This document shows positions 10,350 to 17,024 of a stretch of 19,537 nt of DNA, one piece after another; the stretch's first letter is position 1; each line of letters begins with the position of its first letter. Position numbers and translations under genes: made by a program. This DNA comes from DATJQF01 sp035505995 (GTDB taxonomy: Bacteria > Bacteroidota > Bacteroidia > Bacteroidales > FEN-979), in NCBI GenBank assembly GCA_035505995.1, contig DATJQF010000025.1, positions 1-19,537 of the forward strand, given 5' to 3'. The notes below the pieces were generated by a model. It was given only the letters and a program-made list of their open reading frames with translations. It did no database searches and was not told the DNA's origin.

Positions 10350-10381
10350 CTTGACATTGGATATTTTTTAGTGTATTTTTG
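10350..10381 (+). promoter_or_regulatory. Strong Bacteroidota promoter before the cupredoxin gene
   Basis: A -33 element CTTG (10350-10353) and a perfect -7 element TATTTTTG (10374-10381) are separated by 20 bases in an AT-rich tract. This is the best match to the phylum consensus in the window and predicts transcription from about 10388, leaving a leader of roughly 40 bases. Confidence 0.65.
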
Positions 10382-10425
10382 TTTAGAATTGGTCTTAATC
10401 AAATTTAAAGAAAGGCAGAGGGGGT

Positions 10426-11055
10426 ATGAATATGATGAAGCGGTTTTTACAGATGAAGGTCTTCTTTTTCGTGCTGTTCTTTTCGATGAATGCGGCGGCG
10501 AAGGTGTGGGTAGTCCAGGTGGCTGATTTTTCGTTTACTCCGGACAGTCTATTGACCGTCCGGGTAGGCGACACGATCCGGTGGGTATGGGTGAACGGCA
10601 CGCATACGACCACTTCGATCTCGGTGCCCGCCTTGGCCCCAATCTGGGATGCACCGGTCAACAGTACCATTCAGACGTTCGAGTACAAGGTGATGGAGGC
10701 GGGTACTTATACGTACAAATGCAAGTTCCATGCGGCGATGGGCATGGTGGGGATGTTCCAGGCGGAGGTCGCCAGCGCCGCTCCTTCCCTGGCCATCAAT
10801 GCGCAGATCACCATTTATCCCAGCCCGTTTACCGGGAATGTCACCTTTCATTACCTGGCGACAGGCGCTCCCCTGCGAACGCTGAAGATCTTTGATATTA
10901 CCGGCAACGAGCTGGCGGAATATAACTGGTATTCGGAATCCTCCGAATCCGAGAAAACCCTGGACCTTTCAAATATTCAGCAGGGAGTGGTCCTCTTTGA
11001 GTTTATCGATGCCTCAGGGAAGGCTGTCGTGAGGAGGGTCGTGCGGAAAGGCTAA
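10426..11055 (+). CDS. Secreted plastocyanin-like cupredoxin with T9SS sorting domain
   Basis: A 209-residue exported blue-copper-type protein. After a signal peptide (about 1-25, ending NAAA) comes a cupredoxin domain (26-115) with all four expected type 1 copper ligands: His60, Cys99, His102 and Met107. The C-x2-H-x4-M spacing is identical to plastocyanin. Residues 125-209 (from ITIYPSPF through LKIFDITGNEL to the final VVRRVVRKG) form a typical type A Por-secretion C-terminal sorting domain, so the protein should be exported through the type IX system and perhaps anchored on the surface. The likely role is electron transfer or copper binding outside the cell. Three clustered Met codons (10426, 10432, 10435) make the start ambiguous; a purine run at about 10416-10423 is better spaced for the second or third. 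The stop overlaps that of the convergent flavoenzyme gene. Confidence 0.88.
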   Translation: MNMMKRFLQMKVFFFVLFFSMNAAAKVWVVQVADFSFTPDSLLTVRVGDTIRWVWVNGTHTTTSISVPALAPIWDAPVNSTIQTFEYKVMEAGTYTYKCKFHAAMGMVGMFQAEVASAAPSLAINAQITIYPSPFTGNVTFHYLATGAPLRTLKIFDITGNELAEYNWYSESSESEKTLDLSNIQQGVVLFEFIDASGKAVVRRVVRKG

Positions 11056-12293
11056 TCCGCCGGCGACGATAATTTCCTACGCCATTTTTCAGGGATATTA
11101 GGTTCATTCTGGTAGCAGGCCATTTTGCCGGAGTACATGACGGCAATGCAGTAATTGGCATGGTTGCAGCCCGAGCGGGTGAGTTCGCCGGCATGGATCT
11201 TCCGGATGAACATCGGGTCGTGGACCAGCGCCCGGGCAAGCTGGATGAATTCGAACCCTTTCCCCAGTACCTCTTCCATCTTTTCCAGCGAGATCATGCC
11301 TCCCACATAGATCAGCGGCAGGTTTACCGCCTGGCGGACCTTCAGCGCATCCTCCAGGAAATAGCCCTCCGAAAATGGCTCGGGGTGAATAAGCATCTCC
11401 CCGAACCAGCGGATGAAAGGCTTCAGCCATCGCTCCTTCATGTAATGCGACATCACCTCCACGGGCATGCGGCCCCGCATCACGTACATGGGCGCACGGC
11501 TCACGAATCCCCCGCTCAGCACCAGCGCATGCACCCCTTCCTTTTCCAGGAGTTTTGCGACCTCCAGCGATTCGTCCATCTCCATCCCTCCCCGGAAACC
11601 GTCGCGGAGATTCATTTTCACCGTCACCGCTATATCGCTGCCGGCCTGCTTCATCACCTCCCGGATCACTTCGGTCAGGAAGCGGGAGCGGTTCTCAAAA
11701 CTGCCTCCGTATTCGTCTTTCCTGCGGTTGGTCCACGGCGAAAGGAACTGGCTGATCAGATAGCCATGGCCGGCATGCACCTCCACCGAATCAAACCCGG
11801 ATTCCCGGGCAAGGTTCACCGCCTCTCCAAAGTCGAGAACAATCTCCCGGATCTCGTTTTTTTTCAGGGTCCGCGGCCAGGTCGGTCCGTAGAGGTTGAA
11901 CCTTCCCGACGGCGCCAGGCAATAGCCCCCGGTGACCGAGCGCTTGGCCATCAGTCCGCAATGACCGATCTGGATGCCGGCTGCAGCGCCTTCCCCGTGG
12001 ACGGCTTCCGTCAGCTCCTTCAGTCCCGGGACGGCTTCCTTCCTCAGCCAGAGCTGGTGGGGAAAGGAAAGCCCGCTCCGGGAAACGGAGGCATAGGCCA
12101 CGGTGGTCATGCCGATCTCCCCGGCACCCACCGAGCGGTGGTAATCGATCAGGTCTCTGGAAACCAGGTGCCCCGGGCACATTCCTTCAAAGGCTGCCGA
12201 GCGGAGGGTCCGGTTCCGGAGCTTCAGCGGGCCGATGCTTCCCGGCCGGAACAGGGCTGAATTCACGGGTGCGACGGGTACTGTGTTCTCCAT
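11052..12293 (-). CDS. Old Yellow Enzyme-type NADH:flavin oxidoreductase
   Basis: A 413-residue FMN-dependent TIM-barrel oxidoreductase. Evidence: LFRPGSIGPLKLRNRTLRSA (14-33), the active-site block VHAGHGYLISQFLSP (172-186), the YGGSFENRSRF signature (195-205), and the phosphate-binding YVGGM (329-333) and GFEFIQLARAL (346-356). The C-terminal tail has Cys376, Cys382 and Cys393, the region where 2,4-dienoyl-CoA reductase-like members carry four cysteines binding a 4Fe-4S cluster. Only three are seen here, and Ala379 may mark the lost one. The second FAD/NAD domain of the long enzymes is absent, so this is a single-domain form. Substrate is unknown, probably an enoyl compound. It is the last gene of the minus-strand cluster, 9 bases behind the TerB-DnaJ gene, and its TAG (11052-11054) overlaps the cupredoxin stop. 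Confidence 0.9.
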   Translation of the reverse strand: MENTVPVAPVNSALFRPGSIGPLKLRNRTLRSAAFEGMCPGHLVSRDLIDYHRSVGAGEIGMTTVAYASVSRSGLSFPHQLWLRKEAVPGLKELTEAVHGEGAAAGIQIGHCGLMAKRSVTGGYCLAPSGRFNLYGPTWPRTLKKNEIREIVLDFGEAVNLARESGFDSVEVHAGHGYLISQFLSPWTNRRKDEYGGSFENRSRFLTEVIREVMKQAGSDIAVTVKMNLRDGFRGGMEMDESLEVAKLLEKEGVHALVLSGGFVSRAPMYVMRGRMPVEVMSHYMKERWLKPFIRWFGEMLIHPEPFSEGYFLEDALKVRQAVNLPLIYVGGMISLEKMEEVLGKGFEFIQLARALVHDPMFIRKIHAGELTRSGCNHANYCIAVMYSGKMACYQNEPNIPEKWRRKLSSPAD

Positions 12294-12302
12294 GGGGTCG
12301 TA

Positions 12303-13178
12303 TCAGTTAATACCCCGCTGCCTCTTGATCTCTTCGTAGGCTGCGTTCAGGTTCTGAAATTTCTCGGTGGCAGATTTGCGGATATCTTCTCCCAGGTGGG
12401 AAACCTTGTCGGGATGATACTTCTTGGCCAGCTCACGGTAGGCTTTTTTGATCTCGTCGTCGGTGGCCGAGGAGGTGACTTCCAGGACATCGTACGCCCA
12501 GCTGATGCTTTTTACGAACATCGCCCGGATCGAGGTCAGGTCGGCGGAAGAGATGCCCATGTAACGCGAGATCGTCTCGATGACCTCCAGCTCATCGGGA
12601 TGGTACTGACCATCGGCGGAAGCGATCCCGAAGAGGTAATGCAGCAGCTGGAGCCGCGAGTGGTAGTCCATGTACTGCCCTATCTGCACGCTGACGTCCT
12701 GTACCTGGATCTCCTGCTTGAGGATCTCGCGGAGTACCAGGAGCAGCCGTGCGGCCTCGCTTTCGCCGAACTGGGCAATAAAAAAGTTCCGGACATAATC
12801 CAGCTCGGAGCGGACGATCTTCTGATCGGCTTTCATCACCGCTGCCGACAGCACCAGCAGGCTCATGGCAAAGTCGTCGCGGGGGGTTCCCTGGTACTTA
12901 TAGGGAGTGTACTGCCTGCCGTCGAACATCGACCCCAGCGCAAAGCCGAGGATGGCCCCCAGCGGACCGCCAAAGGCCCACCCCAGCCCTCCTCCTACCC
13001 ACTTGCCGTACTTCCCGCCACCGGCACGATTCCCGAAAGGAGGCGGTGGATCGGGAGGAGTTCCTGATCCCGGAGGCGGAGGCGGCTGGGTTTTGTCCGG
13101 CGGATTCCTGCGCATGCTGACAACGGCATAGATCACAATGCCGATGATGACCAGGACGATGATCGTGGCAAGGCTCAT
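12303..13178 (-). CDS. Membrane-anchored TerB-DnaJ co-chaperone (DjlA-like)
   Basis: A 291-residue protein with the architecture of DjlA. Residues 4-22 form one N-terminal membrane helix; 25-48 are a proline-rich linker; 52-84 are glycine-rich and partly hydrophobic; about 102-222 form a TerB-like all-helical domain including the acidic IASADGQYHPDELEVI segment (185-200); and 227-288 are a C-terminal J domain with the essential HPD at 255-257. The J domain should stimulate DnaK at the inner face of the membrane. The proline and glycine tracts between helix and TerB differ from E. coli DjlA, which has only a short glycine-containing helix region. It starts 5 bases after the saccharopine dehydrogenase stop and ends 9 bases before the flavoenzyme, so operon membership is likely although no functional link to lysine breakdown is known. 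Confidence 0.9.
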   Translation of the reverse strand: MSLATIIVLVIIGIVIYAVVSMRRNPPDKTQPPPPPGSGTPPDPPPPFGNRAGGGKYGKWVGGGLGWAFGGPLGAILGFALGSMFDGRQYTPYKYQGTPRDDFAMSLLVLSAAVMKADQKIVRSELDYVRNFFIAQFGESEAARLLLVLREILKQEIQVQDVSVQIGQYMDYHSRLQLLHYLFGIASADGQYHPDELEVIETISRYMGISSADLTSIRAMFVKSISWAYDVLEVTSSATDDEIKKAYRELAKKYHPDKVSHLGEDIRKSATEKFQNLNAAYEEIKRQRGIN

Positions 13179-13183
13179 GGGAA

Positions 13184-14491
13184 CTATGAAATGTTCTGGT
13201 CGGGCGGAAGGTTGAATTCTTCGATCATTTTTATCCCAAGCTTCTCCAACTCATCCAGCACCGGGTGATAGATCTCAGGGATCACCGGGATATGGACGCC
13301 GGTGGTACGGATCTTTTTATCCAGGATCAACCCGACGGCGATCGCGGCCGGCAGGGCGACGGTCCGTGCGATGGAGGTCTCCGTGGCAGGGGTGCCGAAA
13401 TCGAGCATCCTCGACCGGATCACTTCTTTCTTCCCATCGGGATAGGAAGCCAGGAACGTATGCTGCATGGCCACCATGTCGCGCTCATGGTCTTTCAGCC
13501 CCATTTTTGCGATCATCAGGTCGGAGACCACTTCGAAGGTGGAATCAACCTTCCTGTTCATCGGTTGGTCGTCGAAGAGGCCGAGCCATCTCAGGGCATC
13601 CATGGCGTAGGATCCGTGACGCGTGATGCGTGACGCGTGACGCGCCAGCTGACGGTTCATCAGGTCGGCATAGGTCATGCCGGTCATGTCGGATTTGTCG
13701 TAGGAGATCAGGTCCAGCTCCTTCATCAGGTCGAGGGTCTCGCACCAGCCTTTATAGCGGAAGGTGCCGCGGTACATGGTCTGCGCTTCGGGGATGCCGT
13801 AAATTTCCTTGTAGGCCAGGGAATCGCGGTTGGGATAGACCTCGAAGGTGCCGGCGCCGGGGAATTCCACTTTAAATGGGTTTTTAAACAGATCCTGCGT
13901 AGGAATACTCACTTTTTTTCCATGGCGCAGGTAAAGTGCGTCGTTGTTTCCTGCCATCACCACGCCTTTGGGGCTCCAGGAGAATTTGTACCGGAAGGGG
14001 TTGTCGGCCGCCTCCGGGGCCGGCAGGGCTCCGCACAACGACCAGAACTCCACCACCGCCCCTTCTTTTGCATGGATCTGGTCGATGATCCTCATGGCCG
14101 ACATATGGTCGACGCCGGGATCGAGCCCGATCTCGTTCAGCAGCAGGATCCCTTTCTTTTTCGCCTCGCCGTCGAGGGCCTTCATCTCCGGCTTCACGTA
14201 CGACGTGGTGACCATATTCTTCCCGTGCGCCAGGCAATGCTTTGCCACCATCACATGGAACGCATAGGGCAGGAGGCTTACCGTCAGGTCATGCTCCGCA
14301 ACCAGCTTATCGAGTGCGGCTTCATCGGTCGCTTCCCAGGTCACGGAGCGGCCATTCGGGTTTCCCGCGATCATTTCCAGGGCGCGGTCGGGGGTGTTGG
14401 AGGCCACGGTGACCCTGAAGTTCTTCGAAAGCAGGTGGCGGACGATGGGCCGGGCGACGAGGCCGGAGCCCAGCAGGAGGATGGCAGGCAT
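13184..14491 (-). CDS. Saccharopine dehydrogenase (glutamate-forming)
   Basis: A 435-residue NAD(P)-dependent enzyme expected to split saccharopine into glutamate and aminoadipate semialdehyde, the second step of lysine breakdown. The Rossmann start LLLGSGLVARPIVRHL (5-20) has the family GxGxVAxP pattern, and NEIGLDPGVDHMSA (119-132) is the hallmark of the LYS9/AASS C-terminal-half family. The upstream neighbour encodes the matching lysine-ketoglutarate reductase, which supports the catabolic direction over carboxynorspermidine synthase-type relatives. One oddity: residues 283-292 are encoded by four copies of a heptanucleotide (13617-13644) and look like an insertion between the conserved MNRQL and SYAMDALRWLG. 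The ATG at 14491 places the GxG motif at the usual distance from the N-terminus. Confidence 0.9.
   Translation of the reverse strand: MPAILLLGSGLVARPIVRHLLSKNFRVTVASNTPDRALEMIAGNPNGRSVTWEATDEAALDKLVAEHDLTVSLLPYAFHVMVAKHCLAHGKNMVTTSYVKPEMKALDGEAKKKGILLLNEIGLDPGVDHMSAMRIIDQIHAKEGAVVEFWSLCGALPAPEAADNPFRYKFSWSPKGVVMAGNNDALYLRHGKKVSIPTQDLFKNPFKVEFPGAGTFEVYPNRDSLAYKEIYGIPEAQTMYRGTFRYKGWCETLDLMKELDLISYDKSDMTGMTYADLMNRQLARHASRITRHGSYAMDALRWLGLFDDQPMNRKVDSTFEVVSDLMIAKMGLKDHERDMVAMQHTFLASYPDGKKEVIRSRMLDFGTPATETSIARTVALPAAIAVGLILDKKIRTTGVHIPVIPEIYHPVLDELEKLGIKMIEEFNLPPDQNIS
13617..13644 (+). repeat. Heptamer array 4 x TGACGCG inside the saccharopine dehydrogenase gene
   Basis: Four head-to-tail 7-bp units, TGACGCG, TGATGCG, TGACGCG, TGACGCG, lie within the coding sequence. 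On the coding strand they specify ARHASRITRH. Because 7 is not a multiple of 3, gain or loss of one unit would shift the frame; the present copy number keeps it open. Confidence 0.95.
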
Positions 14492-14560
14492 AGCAGTATG
14501 GTTTACATTATAGGATCAGGTTGCAGGATGTTACTTATCTCTTGTTTCTTGTCACGTGCT

Positions 14561-15868
14561 TCAGTGTATAAATTCTTCGAGATATTTATAGTCCGCCGTG
14601 AGCTCCCCGTTGTGCAGGACCAGTCCCTTCTTGATTGCTTTGGGGAGGTCGAGATCGTCGAAGTGCTCGCTGAAGTCGGCGTCGGCAATGGGCTTGACGA
14701 AGTTGACCAGTACGTCGCCGAAGCCTTCCGAGGCGTCGCGGGGCAGCTCGGCCGGGAGGATGTCCACCGCCATGACCAGTATCCCTTCGCCGGCATAGCC
14801 CATCGTGGCCTGCCGTGTCGCCGGGTTGTAAACGAACACCGGGTCGTCGATCGGGGTGGCGTGCAGGGTGCATTCCACCGAGCCTTCCTTGTCGCACGAG
14901 ATATCCCCGATGACCGTCAGTTGAGGTCTTCCCTTTTCGAACAGCTTCTCCAGGTAATCCTTGGTCACCAGCCGCGGGTAGCGCTTGTCCCAGTAAACGC
15001 AATTGATCAGCACCGAGAGATACGGGATATATTTTTCGAATACACTCCGGTAGGTGCATGCGTTCGTGTAAAAATCGTTCAGGTCGAACGGATGACCATC
15101 GACGTGCTCATACAGGTCCTCTTCCTTGAAAACCACCTTATACACGATGTTATCGGGTAGTTTTTTCCGGTGGTATAAGCCCAGCAGCTTTTCGGGCGAA
15201 ATTTCTTTCACCGGCAGCAATCCGAGGATCTCCTGCGCCCCCCGGGAAACATTGCCGTACCCCGTGAAGCCTATCACGAACGGCCTCAATTCATGGGGAA
15301 TGCCCGATTCGGCGATCAGTTGTCCGATGGCGGAGATGTCGTCTTTGGCCTCTTTCAGCGAGTGGTACTGGCGGGCCTGCCGGATCTTCAGCAGGCGCGA
15401 TTCGAACCCGAATTCCTTCAGCCGGTGTCCCAGCGCCCAGAACGAGTTGATCATTCCCGCCATTCCCGCATAATGCCCGAAGAAGATCAGCCGCTTGCCC
15501 TGCTCGTCGACGATCTTCTCGTAGTCGATGAGGTTGCACTTGAGCTCCATCATCCGGCGCAGCATCGGCATGTTGTATTCCTGTCCCTTGATGACATGGG
15601 CGAAAAAGACGTAGGTCTTTCCTTCCTCGAACTCCTCCACCGGGATCTCCTTCACGCCGAAGATCACCGAGCATTTGTCGAGGCAATCGGAGATTTCCGC
15701 ACCGGCCTGCCGGTATTCCTCATCCGTGAAGACGCGCTTGGCCGACTGCTGCACGATGATGTCCAGCTTTTTCTGTTTTGCCAGCCGTTCCACATGGCGG
15801 GGCGTCAGCGGGGCCCTGCGCTCCAGGGCGTACTTATCCTCGTGTCGTATTCCGATAAAGTTGCTCAT
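14561..15868 (-). CDS. Lysine-ketoglutarate reductase (saccharopine-forming)
   Basis: A 435-residue homologue of the LKR half of the eukaryotic bifunctional enzyme AASS. It would condense lysine with 2-oxoglutarate to saccharopine using NADPH. The N-terminal part is of the alanine dehydrogenase/transhydrogenase type: IGIRHEDKYALERRAPLTP (5-23), the FFAHVIKGQ substrate-loop block (88-96), YEKIVDEQGKRLIFFGHYAG (116-135) and HRLKEFGFE. The nucleotide-binding fold carries FTGYGNVSRGAQEIL (201-215). The pattern ERRAPLTP plus IKGQ is specific to the LKR group rather than to alanine dehydrogenase. The SDH gene follows after 69 bases. A good promoter lies 26 bases upstream, making LKR the likely first gene of the cluster. 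Confidence 0.9.
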   Translation of the reverse strand: MSNFIGIRHEDKYALERRAPLTPRHVERLAKQKKLDIIVQQSAKRVFTDEEYRQAGAEISDCLDKCSVIFGVKEIPVEEFEEGKTYVFFAHVIKGQEYNMPMLRRMMELKCNLIDYEKIVDEQGKRLIFFGHYAGMAGMINSFWALGHRLKEFGFESRLLKIRQARQYHSLKEAKDDISAIGQLIAESGIPHELRPFVIGFTGYGNVSRGAQEILGLLPVKEISPEKLLGLYHRKKLPDNIVYKVVFKEEDLYEHVDGHPFDLNDFYTNACTYRSVFEKYIPYLSVLINCVYWDKRYPRLVTKDYLEKLFEKGRPQLTVIGDISCDKEGSVECTLHATPIDDPVFVYNPATRQATMGYAGEGILVMAVDILPAELPRDASEGFGDVLVNFVKPIADADFSEHFDDLDLPKAIKKGLVLHNGELTADYKYLEEFIH

Positions 15869-16192
15869 AGTGCAGGAAGATGGGGTTTGAGGGCAAAGGT
15901 AGGGAATTCGGGGGAAAGGGCAAGGGGAAACCGGGTTTGGGCATACAAAATATCGAGAATTGGCGTATCTTTATAGGGAAGTTGAGGATGGAGGGTGGAG
16001 GATGAACGTTAGAGTATTTTGAACAATAGAATAACCCCGCCTCCCGGCGGGCAGGGATCAACGAATCAGGAAATCAGAACGTAACGCCGGAGGCAAGAAC
16101 GTAGTGGGCTGCTTATACCGGAATACTCAGCGGGAATCAGTTACTGCATAACGCATCAGCGTTTTCTGTGTTCCAGATAAAACCCCAATGAA
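15869..16192. other. Intergenic region between LKR and the lipoprotein gene
   Basis: These 324 bases hold no gene that I can support. They contain the LKR promoter (15894-15923), a degenerate heptamer run GGATGGA/GGGTGGA/GGATGAA at 15986-16006, a perfect 6-bp hairpin CCCGCC-TCCC-GGCGGG at 16036-16051 without a T tract, two AGAACGTA copies 20 bases apart (16076 and 16096), and a small hairpin AACGC-ATCA-GCGTT (16150-16163) just before the lipoprotein gene. No clear TAnnTTTG box precedes the lipoprotein ATG. Confidence 0.6.
15894..15923 (-). promoter_or_regulatory. Promoter of the LKR-SDH gene cluster
   Basis: On the minus strand a -33 TTG (15921-15923) and a perfect -7 TACCTTTG (15894-15901) are separated by 19 bases. 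The -7 box ends 25 bases before the LKR ATG. The surrounding sequence is pyrimidine-rich on this strand. Confidence 0.6.
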
Positions 16193-16894
16193 ATGAAAAA
16201 GGTCATGTTCCTAGCAGCCGCCATGATGCTGCTTTCTTCCTGCCAGAAGAAGGAGACCTCTCAGGTGATCTACAGCTCGGTAAGCAATATCAGCAAGATC
16301 ACCGGACGGATCACCACCCTCACAGGGGATACCGTCCTGGCCGGGGTAAAAGTGACCCTGGAAGGAACTTTTCACACCGCATATACCGACAGCACCGGAC
16401 ATTACTTTATACCCGATGTGGCTCCCGGATATTATACCGTAGTTGCTTCCAAGAACGGCTATCAGAGCGACTCGGCGACGGTCTCCTGCGTCGACTGGCG
16501 CACCGTACAGCTTGATCTGTCCATTGCATATATCCCGGTCCCGCCGACTTATACACTTACCGGCACCTGGAGCGGCTGGATGAATCCGGACAGTGCATTC
16601 TGGCCGATGGGATTGAAGCTCAACCAGATCGGAACGGATTCCATCATCGGGGTGCTCACCTACCGCACTCCCGGGATACCGCCATATTTTCCGCCCGATT
16701 CCATTCCGATCGATTCCCATCTTACCATCCAGAATAATACGTTCGCATTGCAGTTATGGACCCATGGCACATGCAACGGGCATCTCTCAGGCACCTTCCT
16801 GGATCCCAACACCATTACGGGAGAGCTTTTCAGTCAATGTATCAATGAAGCACCTCTTCAATGTTCGTTCAGTGCACAAAGAACAGAGAAATAA
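16193..16894 (+). CDS. Lipoprotein with carboxypeptidase regulatory-like domain
   Basis: A 233-residue predicted lipoprotein. The signal peptide ends in the lipobox LLSSC with Cys17, followed by QKKE. Residues about 35-110 look like a carboxypeptidase-regulatory-like / CNA-B-type beta sandwich: KITGRITTLTGDTVLAGVKV, then TDSTGHYFIPDVAPGYYTV, the usual G-x-Y-x-hydrophobic-x-x-hydrophobic-x-x-G-x-Y rhythm. Residues 119-233 are a second beta-rich domain starting LTGTWSGWMNPD, reminiscent of small lipocalin-like or extracellular binding domains, containing several cysteines (near 194, 216 and 224). It has no recognisable enzyme motif, so a surface or periplasmic binding or structural role is inferred. 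It is alone on the plus strand, with a purine-rich spacer before the L,D-transpeptidase gene. Confidence 0.75.
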   Translation: MKKVMFLAAAMMLLSSCQKKETSQVIYSSVSNISKITGRITTLTGDTVLAGVKVTLEGTFHTAYTDSTGHYFIPDVAPGYYTVVASKNGYQSDSATVSCVDWRTVQLDLSIAYIPVPPTYTLTGTWSGWMNPDSAFWPMGLKLNQIGTDSIIGVLTYRTPGIPPYFPPDSIPIDSHLTIQNNTFALQLWTHGTCNGHLSGTFLDPNTITGELFSQCINEAPLQCSFSAQRTEK

Positions 16895-16910
16895 GGGAGG
16901 ATCTGGGAGA

Positions 16911-16956
16911 GAAGAGGCAGGAGATAATGAGGAGGTTGGATGGAAGAGGCAGGAGA
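16911..16956 (+). repeat. 14-bp direct repeat in a polypurine tract
   Basis: GAAGAGGCAGGAGA occurs at 16911-16924 and again at 16943-16956 (32-base period) in a tract from about 16895 to 16960 that is almost all A and G on this strand. It contains a GGATGGA heptamer in the middle. The tract lies between the lipoprotein stop and the L,D-transpeptidase start. Confidence 0.8.
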
Positions 16957-16962
16957 GAAATT

Positions 16963-16994
16963 TTTGTACATTATCAGCAATCTGCGTAAATCTG
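16963..16994 (+). promoter_or_regulatory. Candidate promoter of the L,D-transpeptidase gene
   Basis: TTTG (16963-16966) and TAAATCTG (16987-16994, one mismatch from TAnnTTTG) are separated by 20 bases and end 30 bases before the ATG. The -7-like box is formed by the junction of two repeat units described separately. Confidence 0.4.
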
Positions 16995-17005
16995 TGGAAT
17001 CTGCG
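16980..17005 (+). repeat. Short array of ATCTGYG units, 9-10 bp period
   Basis: ATCTGCG (16980-16986), ATCTGTG (16990-16996) and ATCTGCG (16999-17005) are spaced at 10 and 9 bases. Similar AATCTGTG/AATCCGCG-type runs recur between genes in many bacterial genomes; no function is established to my knowledge. Confidence 0.75.
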
Positions 17006-17024
17006 GTGAATATAAACTTCTGAA

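Noticed and set aside
11160..12260. A 366-codon plus-strand open frame opposite the flavoenzyme gene
   Set aside because: The Old Yellow Enzyme motifs on the other strand are unambiguous; this frame is an antisense shadow.
13637..15160. A 507-codon plus-strand open frame across the SDH and LKR genes
   Set aside because: Both minus-strand genes have strong family motifs; this frame spans their gap and encodes His/Gly/Val/Arg-rich sequence typical of an antisense shadow in GC-rich DNA.
15986..16004. G-quadruplex made by the GG runs upstream of LKR
   Set aside because: Runs are mostly only two guanines, so at best a weak two-tetrad structure; the heptamer repeat explains the pattern better.
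16036..16051. Intrinsic terminator between LKR and the lipoprotein gene
   Set aside because: The stem is good but no T tract follows on either strand, and the flanking genes are divergent, so no terminator is expected there.
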